The position numbers and the translations under genes were made by a program. Source: Mucilaginibacter sp. (GTDB lineage Bacteria > Bacteroidota > Bacteroidia > Sphingobacteriales > Sphingobacteriaceae). From it: a stretch of 64,000 nucleotides of DNA. Positions 53,979 through 61,747 of this stretch are shown in pieces. Each line of letters begins with the position of its first letter. Within the stretch, counting starts at the first letter, position 1. The notes under the pieces are model-generated. The model was not told the DNA's origin. It searched no databases and was given only the letters and a program-made list of their open reading frames with translations. The stretch covers positions 54,759 to 118,758 of the forward strand of contig NZ_JAQBOF010000010.1 of the NCBI RefSeq assembly GCF_028288185.1. The letters are read 5' to 3'.

Positions 53979-53997
53979 GCATCGCCGTAAAATAGTA

Positions 53998-54927
53998 CTA
54001 GTTGGAAGGATCAAGGCCCAGCAGCTTTGCCGGGTTTTTACGGGCTATTAGGTCAATGTCATGTTCGGTTAATCCGTTTGCTTTAAGCTGCGCGATGAAC
54101 GTTCGCAAGCCATCAGGATGCAGCGGATTGTTCTTTTGGCCGAGGTCTGAATCAATAATAAAATGTTCTGCTCCAACTGTTTTAATCACCCTGGCATAAT
54201 TGGCAATGGTAGCGGGATTTTTAGCATAGCTTAACCCGGCTGGCTGAAAACAAAACTCAATAATAGCGCCCATTGCTGCCATTTGTTTAACCTGGTCTAA
54301 TGTAGCGCCCAACAGCATGGCATGGGTTACCACTATATTTTTAACGCCCGCTTGCTTTGCCGCGGGTATCAGTATCAATGATTCTTGTGGTGATGAATGC
54401 CCGGTCTCGAACACCAAATTATTTTTAGCCATTAGTTGAAATACTTCTGCTAACTCAGGCACAGGCTTGCCGTCCTTCACAACCGGTACAAACTGGCGCG
54501 GGCCGGGAGTGTGCTCAAAGCCATTCTCCGCATCAACCGTAGGCAGCCAAACAACTTTACCACGGTGGCCCTCTATCTGTACCATGCGCCTGACAGCTTC
54601 GGCATTAATACCACCTACAGACCGATTCAAAACAATGCCTCCAAACACCTCAATACCACCAACTTCCTGCATGGCTACCTGCGCCCTGTCGGCAGTCATG
54701 GTATAATGGTTCTTGAGTACAATACCGCGCATACCGTCTTTTTTGGCAAGTCGTGCTAGCTGCACATCGCTTATAGAACGAACAGAAATATCCGGCCCGG
54801 TATGGCAATGAAAATCGATAACACCAGTCAGCGAATTAGTATCTGCAGGCATTATCTTTTGTGCCGATACCGAAGTAGCCAGCAGCAAAGCAATACCTGC
54901 GAATAATGATCCTGTTCTTGTCATCAA
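53998..54927 (-). CDS. DUF6282 family amidohydrolase-like secreted protein
   Basis: A 309-residue exported protein with a signal peptide (ending SVSAQ). The mature part starts with the metal-binding motif FHCHTGPD (His40, His42) and continues as a TIM-barrel-like protein with LKNHYT, TGHSSPQES and IDSDLGQ blocks. It is related to DUF6282, which belongs near the amidohydrolase/PHP-type hydrolases. The substrate is unknown. It starts 5 nt after GH92 and is almost surely co-transcribed with it. Confidence 0.82.
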   Translation of the reverse strand: MMTRTGSLFAGIALLLATSVSAQKIMPADTNSLTGVIDFHCHTGPDISVRSISDVQLARLAKKDGMRGIVLKNHYTMTADRAQVAMQEVGGIEVFGGIVLNRSVGGINAEAVRRMVQIEGHRGKVVWLPTVDAENGFEHTPGPRQFVPVVKDGKPVPELAEVFQLMAKNNLVFETGHSSPQESLILIPAAKQAGVKNIVVTHAMLLGATLDQVKQMAAMGAIIEFCFQPAGLSYAKNPATIANYARVIKTVGAEHFIIDSDLGQKNNPLHPDGLRTFIAQLKANGLTEHDIDLIARKNPAKLLGLDPSN

Positions 54928-54932
54928 ATAAC

Positions 54933-57197
54933 CTATCGTTTGGTTAAAGAGAAAGGCTTGTCAGCAGCGCCGGTGCCTCTTTGCTCATTAGGTTTATCAC
55001 TCATTTCCAATTTTAAAACGCCACCGTTGGTTAGGTCGGCATGAGTGATAAAGTTTTTAGTATAGGTGCTTCCATTCAAAGTTGCCGATTGGATGTACAC
55101 GTGGTCTTTATCATTAGCTGGAGCATCAATGATGAATTTCTTGCCATTCTCTAAGTTCAAAGTGATCTTTTTAAACATCGGACTGCCTAAAGCATATTCG
55201 CCGGTGCCTGGTGTAACGCTATAAATACCTAAAGCGCTTAACACATACCATGACGATGTTTGTCCTTGGTCCTCATCGCCGGGATAGCCATTTTCGGTAG
55301 CGTTGTATAGCTTGTACATCGCATCCCTTGCATGAAATTGTGATTTCCACGGCTCGCCTGCATAATCATATAAATAGATCATGTGCTGGATAGGCTGGTT
55401 CCCATGCGCATATTGTCCCATGTTAGCTGCAACCATTTCGGTCATCTCGTGAATCATACCGCGGTAAGTGCCTACTTTAACCTTGTTAGGTTCGCTAAAT
55501 ACAGAGTCAAGCTTGGCGTTAAAATTATTGCTGCCACCCATCAGGTTAATCAAGCCTTGCGTATCCTGAAAAACCGACCAGGTGTAATGCCATGAGTTAC
55601 CTTCTGTAAATGGGCCGCCCCATTCAATAGGGTCGAAGTTTTTGGTCCACTCGCCGTCAGGCCCTTTGCCCTGCATAAAGTGAGTTGCCGGGTTATATAC
55701 GTTTTTGTAGTTATACATCTGGCGGGCAAATATGTCCATATAGGTTTTATTACCGGTCATTTTGGCTAACTGGTAACCGCACCAATCGTCATAAGCATAT
55801 TCTAAAGTTTTAGCTGTTGATTCGCGATAAGTAGGGTACGGAACATAACCTAACTCATAATATTCTTTCCACCCTTCACGCCCGTTAGCCGGACCCCATG
55901 GACCTTTGGTTGATGCCTCGTGCATATAAGCTGACAGCGCTTCGTTAGGGTCGAATGTATGGATACCTTTTGCCCATGCATCAGCCAATAAAGATATAGC
56001 ATGATTACCTACCATACTGCCAGCCTCACTTGGAAATGACCATGACGGCAACCAGCCACATTGTTTATAAGCATCTATCAGAGCCTGCATGTAGCGGCCA
56101 TGCATTTCTGGTTGTATCAAACTGTTTAGCGGGAATTGTGCCCTGAAAGTATCCCAGAAACCGGTATCCGTATACATATACCCCGGATGCACAGTACCGT
56201 CATACGGACTAAAGTAATAAGGTTTGCCATCGGTACCTATTTCATAAAATTTCCTTGAAAATAAACTGGCACGGAAGAAACAAGAGTAGAAAGTTTCTCT
56301 ATCAGCCTGGGTACCGCCTTCAACTACAATTTTGCCTAATGATTTATTCCAAACCGCGGCGGCATTGGCTTTGGTTTGCTCTAATGTTTTGTCTGGGCCT
56401 AACTCGTTCTTTAGAGTCAGTTCTGCCTGTTCTAAGCTGATATATGATGAAGCGGTTTTTACCTGTACTTTAGCGCCATCTTTAAATTGTATATAAGCGC
56501 CTTTGCCTAAGCCTTCGGCAGATGTTGAGTCGGCGTTAATTGTGTTTTTCTTATTCTCCCAGGTTCCATAAGCTTTAATAGGCTGATCGAACTGCATGGC
56601 GAAATAGCTTTTCCAGCCATTTCTGAAACCACGTCCGTTGTTTACATAGCCGGTTATTCTGTTTTCCTTCGGATAAATTTTAACACCACTTAATTTGGTG
56701 TAACCATCCAATACCAAAAAACTCTTTTTGCCTGATGGATAAGTAAATCGTAAATGCGCACCGCGCTCGGTAGGTGAGATCTCAGTAGTTATCTTATTAT
56801 CAAACTGAACCTTGTAGTAATTGGGTTTACCTATCTCATTAGCATGGCTAAACTTAGCTTCGCGTTTGTTTTCGTCAACAACCAGTTCACTCATTGGCAT
56901 AAGCGAGAAAACGGCGTAGTCATTTGTCCAAGAACTACACTGGTGCGCTTGCTGGAAACCACGGATATGATCTAAAAAATATTGGTATTTCCAGCCATCG
57001 CCATTTTTACCGGTTTGCGGTGTCCAGGTGTGCATGGCAAATGGTAACGCGGTAGTAGGGTAGGTGTTGCCCCTGGTTAATTTAAATTGCGAGTTGGTAC
57101 CTTGTAAAGTATTAACATAGTTAACAAGATTTAGCTGTTGCGCAAATGCCGTATTGATAAGCAGCAATGGCATAAAAAAAAGATGCTTTAGTTTCAT
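54933..57197 (-). CDS. GH92 family alpha-1,2-mannosidase-like hydrolase
   Basis: A 754-residue exported protein with a signal peptide ending NTAFAQ. It has the GH92 N-terminal beta-sandwich (about 25-250: VNTLQGTNSQFKLTRGNTYPTTALPF, FQQAHQCSSWTNDYAVFSL). The (alpha/alpha)6 catalytic domain has the highly conserved GDEDQGQ at 640-646 followed by SSWYVLSALG. GH92 enzymes are calcium-dependent exo-alpha-mannosidases acting on host or fungal glycans. It precedes DUF6282 by 5 nt. Confidence 0.95.
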   Translation of the reverse strand: MKLKHLFFMPLLLINTAFAQQLNLVNYVNTLQGTNSQFKLTRGNTYPTTALPFAMHTWTPQTGKNGDGWKYQYFLDHIRGFQQAHQCSSWTNDYAVFSLMPMSELVVDENKREAKFSHANEIGKPNYYKVQFDNKITTEISPTERGAHLRFTYPSGKKSFLVLDGYTKLSGVKIYPKENRITGYVNNGRGFRNGWKSYFAMQFDQPIKAYGTWENKKNTINADSTSAEGLGKGAYIQFKDGAKVQVKTASSYISLEQAELTLKNELGPDKTLEQTKANAAAVWNKSLGKIVVEGGTQADRETFYSCFFRASLFSRKFYEIGTDGKPYYFSPYDGTVHPGYMYTDTGFWDTFRAQFPLNSLIQPEMHGRYMQALIDAYKQCGWLPSWSFPSEAGSMVGNHAISLLADAWAKGIHTFDPNEALSAYMHEASTKGPWGPANGREGWKEYYELGYVPYPTYRESTAKTLEYAYDDWCGYQLAKMTGNKTYMDIFARQMYNYKNVYNPATHFMQGKGPDGEWTKNFDPIEWGGPFTEGNSWHYTWSVFQDTQGLINLMGGSNNFNAKLDSVFSEPNKVKVGTYRGMIHEMTEMVAANMGQYAHGNQPIQHMIYLYDYAGEPWKSQFHARDAMYKLYNATENGYPGDEDQGQTSSWYVLSALGIYSVTPGTGEYALGSPMFKKITLNLENGKKFIIDAPANDKDHVYIQSATLNGSTYTKNFITHADLTNGGVLKLEMSDKPNEQRGTGAADKPFSLTKR

Positions 57198-57321
57198 TTT
57201 GTATTGAGGTTGGGCCTAAATAGTTGGTTATAAAGGGTGCCGCATGGTTACAGCGGTTTAATAGCCCAATAATAGCAAAAAAACATTGGCCGCTTATTGT
57301 GTGATTTAAATATTACAAACA

Positions 57322-57353
57322 ACAAGGCCCGGCGCAAAAATACCGGGCCTTGT
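57322..57353 (-). terminator. Terminator after the esterase gene
   Basis: An 11-bp perfect stem (ACAAGGCCCGG with CCGGGCCTTGT) and a 10-nt loop start 24 nt past the esterase stop on the minus strand. It closely resembles the hairpin at 58583-58621, with compensatory changes in the stem. Confidence 0.75.
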
Positions 57354-57376
57354 ATATACAACGTTGCAGAATGCTT

Positions 57377-58546
57377 TTACATGCTTGTTACCTGTCCGTT
57401 TTTAATAGCCAAACCAGCTGTAAAGATCAAACCTTTATCCATCCTTGCAGTCACCGTCTTTTTAATTACATCTGCATTGCGTGGCACTTTCTGGTTAAAT
57501 ACCTGTTTGCCATTTATGGTGACTGTAACCTTTTTATCCAGGTTCACCAAATCATCATTTAAATATAAATACAGTGTTTCGTTTTGATTTTCAAGGATAG
57601 TAATATCATTACCAGATACAGCTACTCGTGCTTTTAAACCCTGCTTCGCACTTTCAATAGGTGTGCCCAACCAATAAAACTGATCACGTAAAATATCATC
57701 CTGTATCCAGATCACATCTTTTGGCAACGGGTTTCTTTTGTATGAGGCCAACCATGGTACCGCAATAGTATCTTTTCTATTCATCCAATGAGGCATGTCC
57801 GGGTAAACATGTGTTTCGTGGATAAAGCTTCCTTTGTAAACTTCTTGCAGGCTATCCAGCCGCTTGCCCCATTGTGCAACTAACATGTTTCTGTTATATG
57901 CCGCATCTTTACCACCCACAAATGCCATGAATGGAATATTCTTTAAGTTCAAAATTTGCGCATCGCCAGGGTGCCCGGCCATCATTGACGCTGCACCCCA
58001 ATAATCGGCCAATCGTGGTGCCAGTTGAAAAACACCATCGCCGCCTGCCGAATAACCCATTACATAAATCTTGTTGGGGTTTACATCTTCCATAACAATA
58101 GCATCTTTAACTACTTCGGCTAATAGCTCATCCATCGGATAGTCGTGCCACATGTTCCAGGCATCTTTAGGGCTGCGCGGTACAAAGTATACACCTTCTT
58201 TTAGTTTATATAGTTTCTTCTGATTTTCCCATTGCCCATCATTAACCTTTGGTGCAGTACCACCACCGCCATGTAATGAAATATATAGGCTCCTGCCATC
58301 CGCCGGTTTTTCGCCAAATATCTGGGTGGTAAATTTTAATATATACTCCTTATACTGAATTTGTTTGGCGGCCCATTCCTCAGCAGCTTTTGGTTTTTGC
58401 AGGTCCATTTGGGCTTTAAGCTCAGTTGCGGCTATAGCATCAGCTTTTTTACGGCTAAGGTTAGTTTGCGAGAAAGCCGGGGCACTTGCAAATAGTATAA
58501 AGCTAGCTAAAGCAAATAATTGGAGATTGGGTTTGGTTTTAATCAT
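57377..58546 (-). CDS. Secreted alpha/beta-hydrolase (PHB-depolymerase/esterase-like)
   Basis: A 389-residue exported esterase with a signal peptide ending AFSQ. The alpha/beta-hydrolase core has the oxyanion-hole motif HGGGG (92-96), nucleophile elbow GYSAGG (164-169, Ser166), GGKDAAYN with the probable acid, and HVYPDMPHWM with a candidate His. The C-terminal part forms a separate beta-domain. The type resembles LpqC/feruloyl-esterase-like enzymes, and the substrate is unknown. It is flanked by terminators on both sides, so it is probably its own unit. Confidence 0.85.
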   Translation of the reverse strand: MIKTKPNLQLFALASFILFASAPAFSQTNLSRKKADAIAATELKAQMDLQKPKAAEEWAAKQIQYKEYILKFTTQIFGEKPADGRSLYISLHGGGGTAPKVNDGQWENQKKLYKLKEGVYFVPRSPKDAWNMWHDYPMDELLAEVVKDAIVMEDVNPNKIYVMGYSAGGDGVFQLAPRLADYWGAASMMAGHPGDAQILNLKNIPFMAFVGGKDAAYNRNMLVAQWGKRLDSLQEVYKGSFIHETHVYPDMPHWMNRKDTIAVPWLASYKRNPLPKDVIWIQDDILRDQFYWLGTPIESAKQGLKARVAVSGNDITILENQNETLYLYLNDDLVNLDKKVTVTINGKQVFNQKVPRNADVIKKTVTARMDKGLIFTAGLAIKNGQVTSM

Positions 58547-58582
58547 GGGGGATATTTTTGTTGGCTAAATTTAGTTATTGCA

Positions 58583-58621
58583 AACAACAAAGCCCAATAT
58601 AAAATACCGGGCTTTGTTGTT
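58583..58621 (-). terminator. Terminator after the BSP-type metallopeptidase gene
   Basis: A 13-bp perfect stem (AACAACAAAGCCC with GGGCTTTGTTGTT) and a 13-nt loop start 18 nt past the stop on the minus strand. Loop and flank resemble the hairpin at 57322-57353. Confidence 0.75.
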
Positions 58622-58639
58622 ATAGGTGATCTACTGCAA

Positions 58640-59686
58640 TTACATTTTTGCAGGGGCTTCTTTGCCACTGTATTTAAGTGTTACAGTTGAATCTTTTGCA
58701 TAATCATCCCAAAGCTGGTCTATGCTTTTACCGCCTGATAGTGATGCCCAGGTAGCTTCTGTATAAGTATGATTTCTCAATTCTTTATCAATCTGAACAA
58801 TCATACCAGGCTTAACTTTTTGGTCTATCCATTCAAAAAAACGGGCTGTAACCCTATAACTATTTTTATAACTTTGACTTGCCTTAAACGCCGGCAAGTA
58901 CCATTTTGAACCAATGTTGTTTACACCATATTTATAACGGATAAAATCAGCAATACCCTCAGTTAACCAAACCGGGCCCGAACCATAACCATAGCCCTGT
59001 ACAATATGCATGCCCTCATGGGTTACAATGTCAATGTCATAAGGGTGGGCATTCATATATTTAGTACTAAACAAAATGCGGTTACCGCTGGCTTCGGCAA
59101 CACCTTTATAAGCGGTATCGGTTACAAATACAACCTCATGTGTAGTTTTGTCATTAAACATATTTACCAATTGAGGAAAAACAGTGAAGTAAGTATCGAT
59201 TAGGTCTTGCTTACAAGTAGGACTAAAATTTGAGTTTTTGTTGATAAACACTAACTGGTAGCCATCTTTTTTGATGGTATCTACCGAGTTCCAATTTTTA
59301 TGCAGTGCTTCCTGTAGGCTTATCTGAAAACCTTTAAAATTTTTTTTCTTTTTTATCCATTTACTGTTAACCACAATTTCGCCTGGTTTAGCGCTTATGG
59401 TGAATTGTTTAGTGGTGTCAATAACGCGCATGGTTACTTCCCTTTTTGTATTATAACCATCGGCAGCGGCAAAACCGGGATAGACCGCTTTAAATTCAGC
59501 GTTGATCTGGGCTGTATCTAAATCAGTTTTGGTGCTATTAGCAATTATTACAGTGTATGGGCGTGGCTGGCCACGACGGCGTTGCGGTGTCTGACCGGTT
59601 GGGGCATTCGCCGGAGGGGTGGTCTGCGCAAAAGTAGCGGCAGAAAGCATTACTAAAAATGCAATGTTCGAGATTTTTTGGAGCAT
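58640..59686 (-). CDS. Secreted zinc metallopeptidase of the basic secretory protein (BSP) type
   Basis: A 348-residue exported protein with the start set at the ATG at 59686, since MLQKISNIAFLVMLSAATFAQ is a clean signal peptide. An ATG 33 nt upstream would add 11 residues. An Arg/Pro-rich linker follows. The C-terminal BSP domain has the zinc motif HEGMH (223-227) and a downstream Glu243 in WLTEGIADFIRYKYG, the gluzincin-like layout. A second beta-rich domain (about 45-140) precedes it. Similar proteins are found near polysaccharide hydrolases, but the substrate is unknown. Confidence 0.82.
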   Translation of the reverse strand: MLQKISNIAFLVMLSAATFAQTTPPANAPTGQTPQRRRGQPRPYTVIIANSTKTDLDTAQINAEFKAVYPGFAAADGYNTKREVTMRVIDTTKQFTISAKPGEIVVNSKWIKKKKNFKGFQISLQEALHKNWNSVDTIKKDGYQLVFINKNSNFSPTCKQDLIDTYFTVFPQLVNMFNDKTTHEVVFVTDTAYKGVAEASGNRILFSTKYMNAHPYDIDIVTHEGMHIVQGYGYGSGPVWLTEGIADFIRYKYGVNNIGSKWYLPAFKASQSYKNSYRVTARFFEWIDQKVKPGMIVQIDKELRNHTYTEATWASLSGGKSIDQLWDDYAKDSTVTLKYSGKEAPAKM

Positions 59687-59758
59687 ATCAATTGTTAATT
59701 TGGCATAAATATAAATCAAGCAGAATTATATTTATGTAAAAATGAGGCTACAGTATAA

Positions 59759-60187
59759 TTAGTCCTCAATTGCCTCAACACCAAGTTCTTTAAGACGTTC
59801 AAGATGATTCTTCATTTCTTTGAGCCGTTCCGGCGAGTGTCCTTGCCAATCGGTAACTACACCAATAACTAGAAGCGGATCACGAGTACGATAGGACTTG
59901 GTTGGATTTCCGGGGAATTTCTTGTCTGTCAAATTGGGGTCATTCTCGATAGGTCCTGTAGGTTCTACTATATAAATTCTACCAGGCCCATCGCCCAAAG
60001 CAAGCTCGGCTCCCCAAATAGCAGCATCCATGGTCGCTGTCAGATAGACAAATAATGCCTTCTTCTGCTTGCCATAGTTTGAATTAAAACCGGGTGCAAT
60101 CAAGTCCCCTTGTTGTAGCTGAGCCTTAGTGCCGTGAAAGAATTGCTGCGCATTCAAATCGTGTTTGGCTTCGGTTAATTTATCCAT
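59759..60187 (-). CDS. arr: NAD+-rifampin ADP-ribosyltransferase
   Basis: A 142-residue enzyme that ADP-ribosylates rifamycins at C23, giving resistance. It shows the Arr family pattern: QFFHGTKAQLQQGDLI (substrate-binding His in HGT), NYGKQKKALFVYLT, LALGDGPGRIYIVEPTGPIENDPNLTDKKFPGNPTKSYR, and the C-terminal VVTDWQGHSPERL. No mobile element is adjacent, and environmental bacteria commonly carry such genes. The protein is full length. It stands 72 nt upstream of the peptidase gene on the same strand. Confidence 0.93.
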   Translation of the reverse strand: MDKLTEAKHDLNAQQFFHGTKAQLQQGDLIAPGFNSNYGKQKKALFVYLTATMDAAIWGAELALGDGPGRIYIVEPTGPIENDPNLTDKKFPGNPTKSYRTRDPLLVIGVVTDWQGHSPERLKEMKNHLERLKELGVEAIED

Positions 60188-60439
60188 GTTTTTCTTTTTT
60201 TTGTTGATGATATCGTCAAAAGTATAGGGTACAGAACACTAAAAAAACGTTTTTTAACTATATTTTTTTGAGAGCAATATGATATATAGATCAGCGTTAT
60301 CCTTACAACAAACAGAGACGTTGCGGATTATTTTATATTAGCCTATGGTGGGTGTTGTCCCGCACTGCTTTGCGTACTGTAATGCGATATTATAGCAGAG
60401 TAATTATATTTATTTAATACAATTCGTACGTATATCGCC

Positions 60440-60447
60440 TACCTTTG
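60440..60447 (+). promoter_or_regulatory. Candidate -7 promoter box for hscB
   Basis: TACCTTTG, an exact TAnnTTTG match, lies only 4 nt before the hscB ATG, implying a leaderless or nearly leaderless mRNA. The rest of the 264-nt gap upstream (60188-60439) shows no ORF or structure. Confidence 0.45.
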
Positions 60448-60451
60448 CAGT

Positions 60452-60979
60452 ATGATTAATTATTTTGACTTTTACGCCATAACCCAATCATTCAACCTCG
60501 ATGCTGCGCAGCTTAAAAAGAAGTTTTACGAACTAAGCAAACAATATCATCCTGATTTTTATGCGAACGAGGATGAAGCCAAACAGCAAGAAATACTGGA
60601 GTTATCTACCCTAAATAATAAAGCTTACCAAACACTTTCTGATCCGGCTAAACGCTTAGAATATATTTTAAGGCTACATGACTTGGTATCTGACGGTGCG
60701 AAACCACAACTCCCGGCAGATTTTTTAATGGAGATGATGGATATTAACGAACGCTTAATGGAAGTTGATAATGCAACAGAGTTAGGTCATATAACAGCAG
60801 AAGTGCTTGCAGTTGAGGGTGATATGAACGATGAATTAAATAGCTTAACAGCTGATTATGAACAGTTAGATGATACCGCAAAAGAGAGCCGCTTAAACGA
60901 TATTGCAAATATTTACTTTAGGCAAAAATATCTGTTGCGAATTAAGGAGAGTTTAAATACATTTGCATCCCGCTTCTGA
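60452..60979 (+). CDS. hscB: Fe-S assembly co-chaperone HscB
   Basis: A 175-residue J-domain protein that delivers the Fe-S scaffold to the HscA chaperone. The J-domain (about 1-75) has the HPD motif (His33-Asp35 in QYHPDF) and the DPAKRLEYILRLHD segment. The C-terminal part is the three-helix domain that binds IscU. No hscA or isc genes are adjacent. In this phylum hscB often stands alone beside a tRNA, as here (tRNA-Leu starts 30 nt later). Confidence 0.92.
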   Translation: MINYFDFYAITQSFNLDAAQLKKKFYELSKQYHPDFYANEDEAKQQEILELSTLNNKAYQTLSDPAKRLEYILRLHDLVSDGAKPQLPADFLMEMMDINERLMEVDNATELGHITAEVLAVEGDMNDELNSLTADYEQLDDTAKESRLNDIANIYFRQKYLLRIKESLNTFASRF

Positions 60980-61009
60980 GAGGTTGAAAGACACATCCAG
61001 ACAAAGCAT

Positions 61010-61089
61010 GCCCAGCTGGCGGAATTGGTAGACGCGCTGGTCTCAAACACCTGTGGGAAACCGTGCCGGTTCGACTCCGGCGCTGGGTA
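61010..61089 (+). tRNA. tRNA-Leu (anticodon CAA)
   Basis: An 80-nt class II tRNA with a long variable arm. The acceptor GCCCAGC pairs with GCTGGGT (first pair G-T), and the D-arm is GCG/CGC. The anticodon loop CTCAAAC gives anticodon CAA, and the T-arm is GCCGG-TTCGACT-CCGGC with discriminator A. The anticodon stem CTGGT/ACCTG has a T-T mismatch at its second pair. A terminator follows. Confidence 0.93.
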
Positions 61090-61134
61090 CACAAAAAGTT
61101 AGGTACTACCCAACTTTACTATAAAAATTAAAGA

Positions 61135-61166
61135 CCCTCTTTACATTACGTAATGAGGGTTTTTTA
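61135..61166 (+). terminator. Rho-independent terminator of tRNA-Leu
   Basis: CCCTC pairs with GAGGG, with an inner TTAC/GTAA pairing, and a T run (61160-61166) follows. It begins 45 nt after the tRNA end. Confidence 0.85.
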
Positions 61167-61202
61167 TTGAAGAGTATAGCATTTATAGATCTGAGATCTT
61201 GA

Positions 61203-61304
61203 AAAGCTAAACAAAGCTTAGCCGGGAGGCGTTTCACAATAGAGCCACTTGATATAATGGGTATTGAACAACCCGAAATCCCACATAACGAAGGTATTCT
61301 TTGA
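61203..61304 (+). other. Open reading fragment without a start
   Basis: A 33-codon open stretch reads KAKQSLAGRRFTIEPLDIMGIEQ and on to HNEGIL, then TGA. It is preceded by an in-frame TGA and has an internal ATG. The sequence looks protein-like and may be the 3' end of a lost gene next to tRNA-Leu, though chance cannot be excluded. No other ORF or structure is seen in 61167-61320. Confidence 0.2.
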
Positions 61305-61320
61305 TATATCCTAAAATGTC

Positions 61321-61665
61321 TTATTCGGCTACAATATTCTTTTTACCCCATTCTGCTAATAGCTGCATCACGTCGTTGAGCGACATCCCCTTTTCAGTGA
61401 GTGTATACTCCACCTTTGGCGGGACTTCGGCATATACCTTCCGATTGATGATACCGTCAGCTTCCAGTTCTTTTAAATGCCTGGATAATACCTTTAGTGC
61501 TATACCATCAATTGTTTTATGAAGCTCACCAAATCGCCTGGGGCCTGATAATAACATCCAGATAATAACGGGTTTCCATTTGCCGCTTATGATACTGATT
61601 GATCCTATTATAGAGCAATCACAATCCGGCTCTACTTTTTTTTTAATTATTTTTTCTGCTAACAT
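61321..61665 (-). CDS. HxlR-family transcriptional regulator
   Basis: A 114-residue winged-helix regulator. The start is taken at the ATG at 61665 (MLAEKIIKKKVEPDCDC), because HxlR proteins are about 110 residues and longer in-frame starts would cover the promoter region. Motifs: CDCSIIGSISIISGKWKPVIIWMLL, FGELHKTIDGIALKVLSRHLKELEADGIINRKVY and PPKVEYTLTEKG. Members often respond to aldehydes or redox signals. It is divergent from two oxidoreductase genes, its likely targets. Confidence 0.9.
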   Translation of the reverse strand: MLAEKIIKKKVEPDCDCSIIGSISIISGKWKPVIIWMLLSGPRRFGELHKTIDGIALKVLSRHLKELEADGIINRKVYAEVPPKVEYTLTEKGMSLNDVMQLLAEWGKKNIVAE

Positions 61666-61692
61666 CCTGATAATGTGAATTAGTGTCTTAAA

Positions 61693-61736
61693 TGTCAATA
61701 CTTGACAAAGGTAAAGTAATGGCTCAACTTTGTCAA
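61693..61736. promoter_or_regulatory. Nested palindromes between hxlR and the oxidoreductase gene (candidate operator)
   Basis: TGTCAA-TAC-TTGACA (61693-61707) is a perfect inverted repeat. TTGACAAAG (61702-61710) and CTTTGTCAA (61728-61736) form a second inverted repeat sharing the first arm. All lie in the 82-nt divergent intergenic region. HxlR proteins bind short inverted repeats near their own promoters, so this is the natural operator candidate. Confidence 0.55.
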
Positions 61737-61747
61737 AAAAAGTGAAC

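Noticed and set aside
47162..59686. Classical SusCD polysaccharide utilisation locus
   Set aside because: No TonB-dependent SusC-like or SusD-like gene and no hybrid two-component or anti-sigma regulator is present in or next to the cluster.
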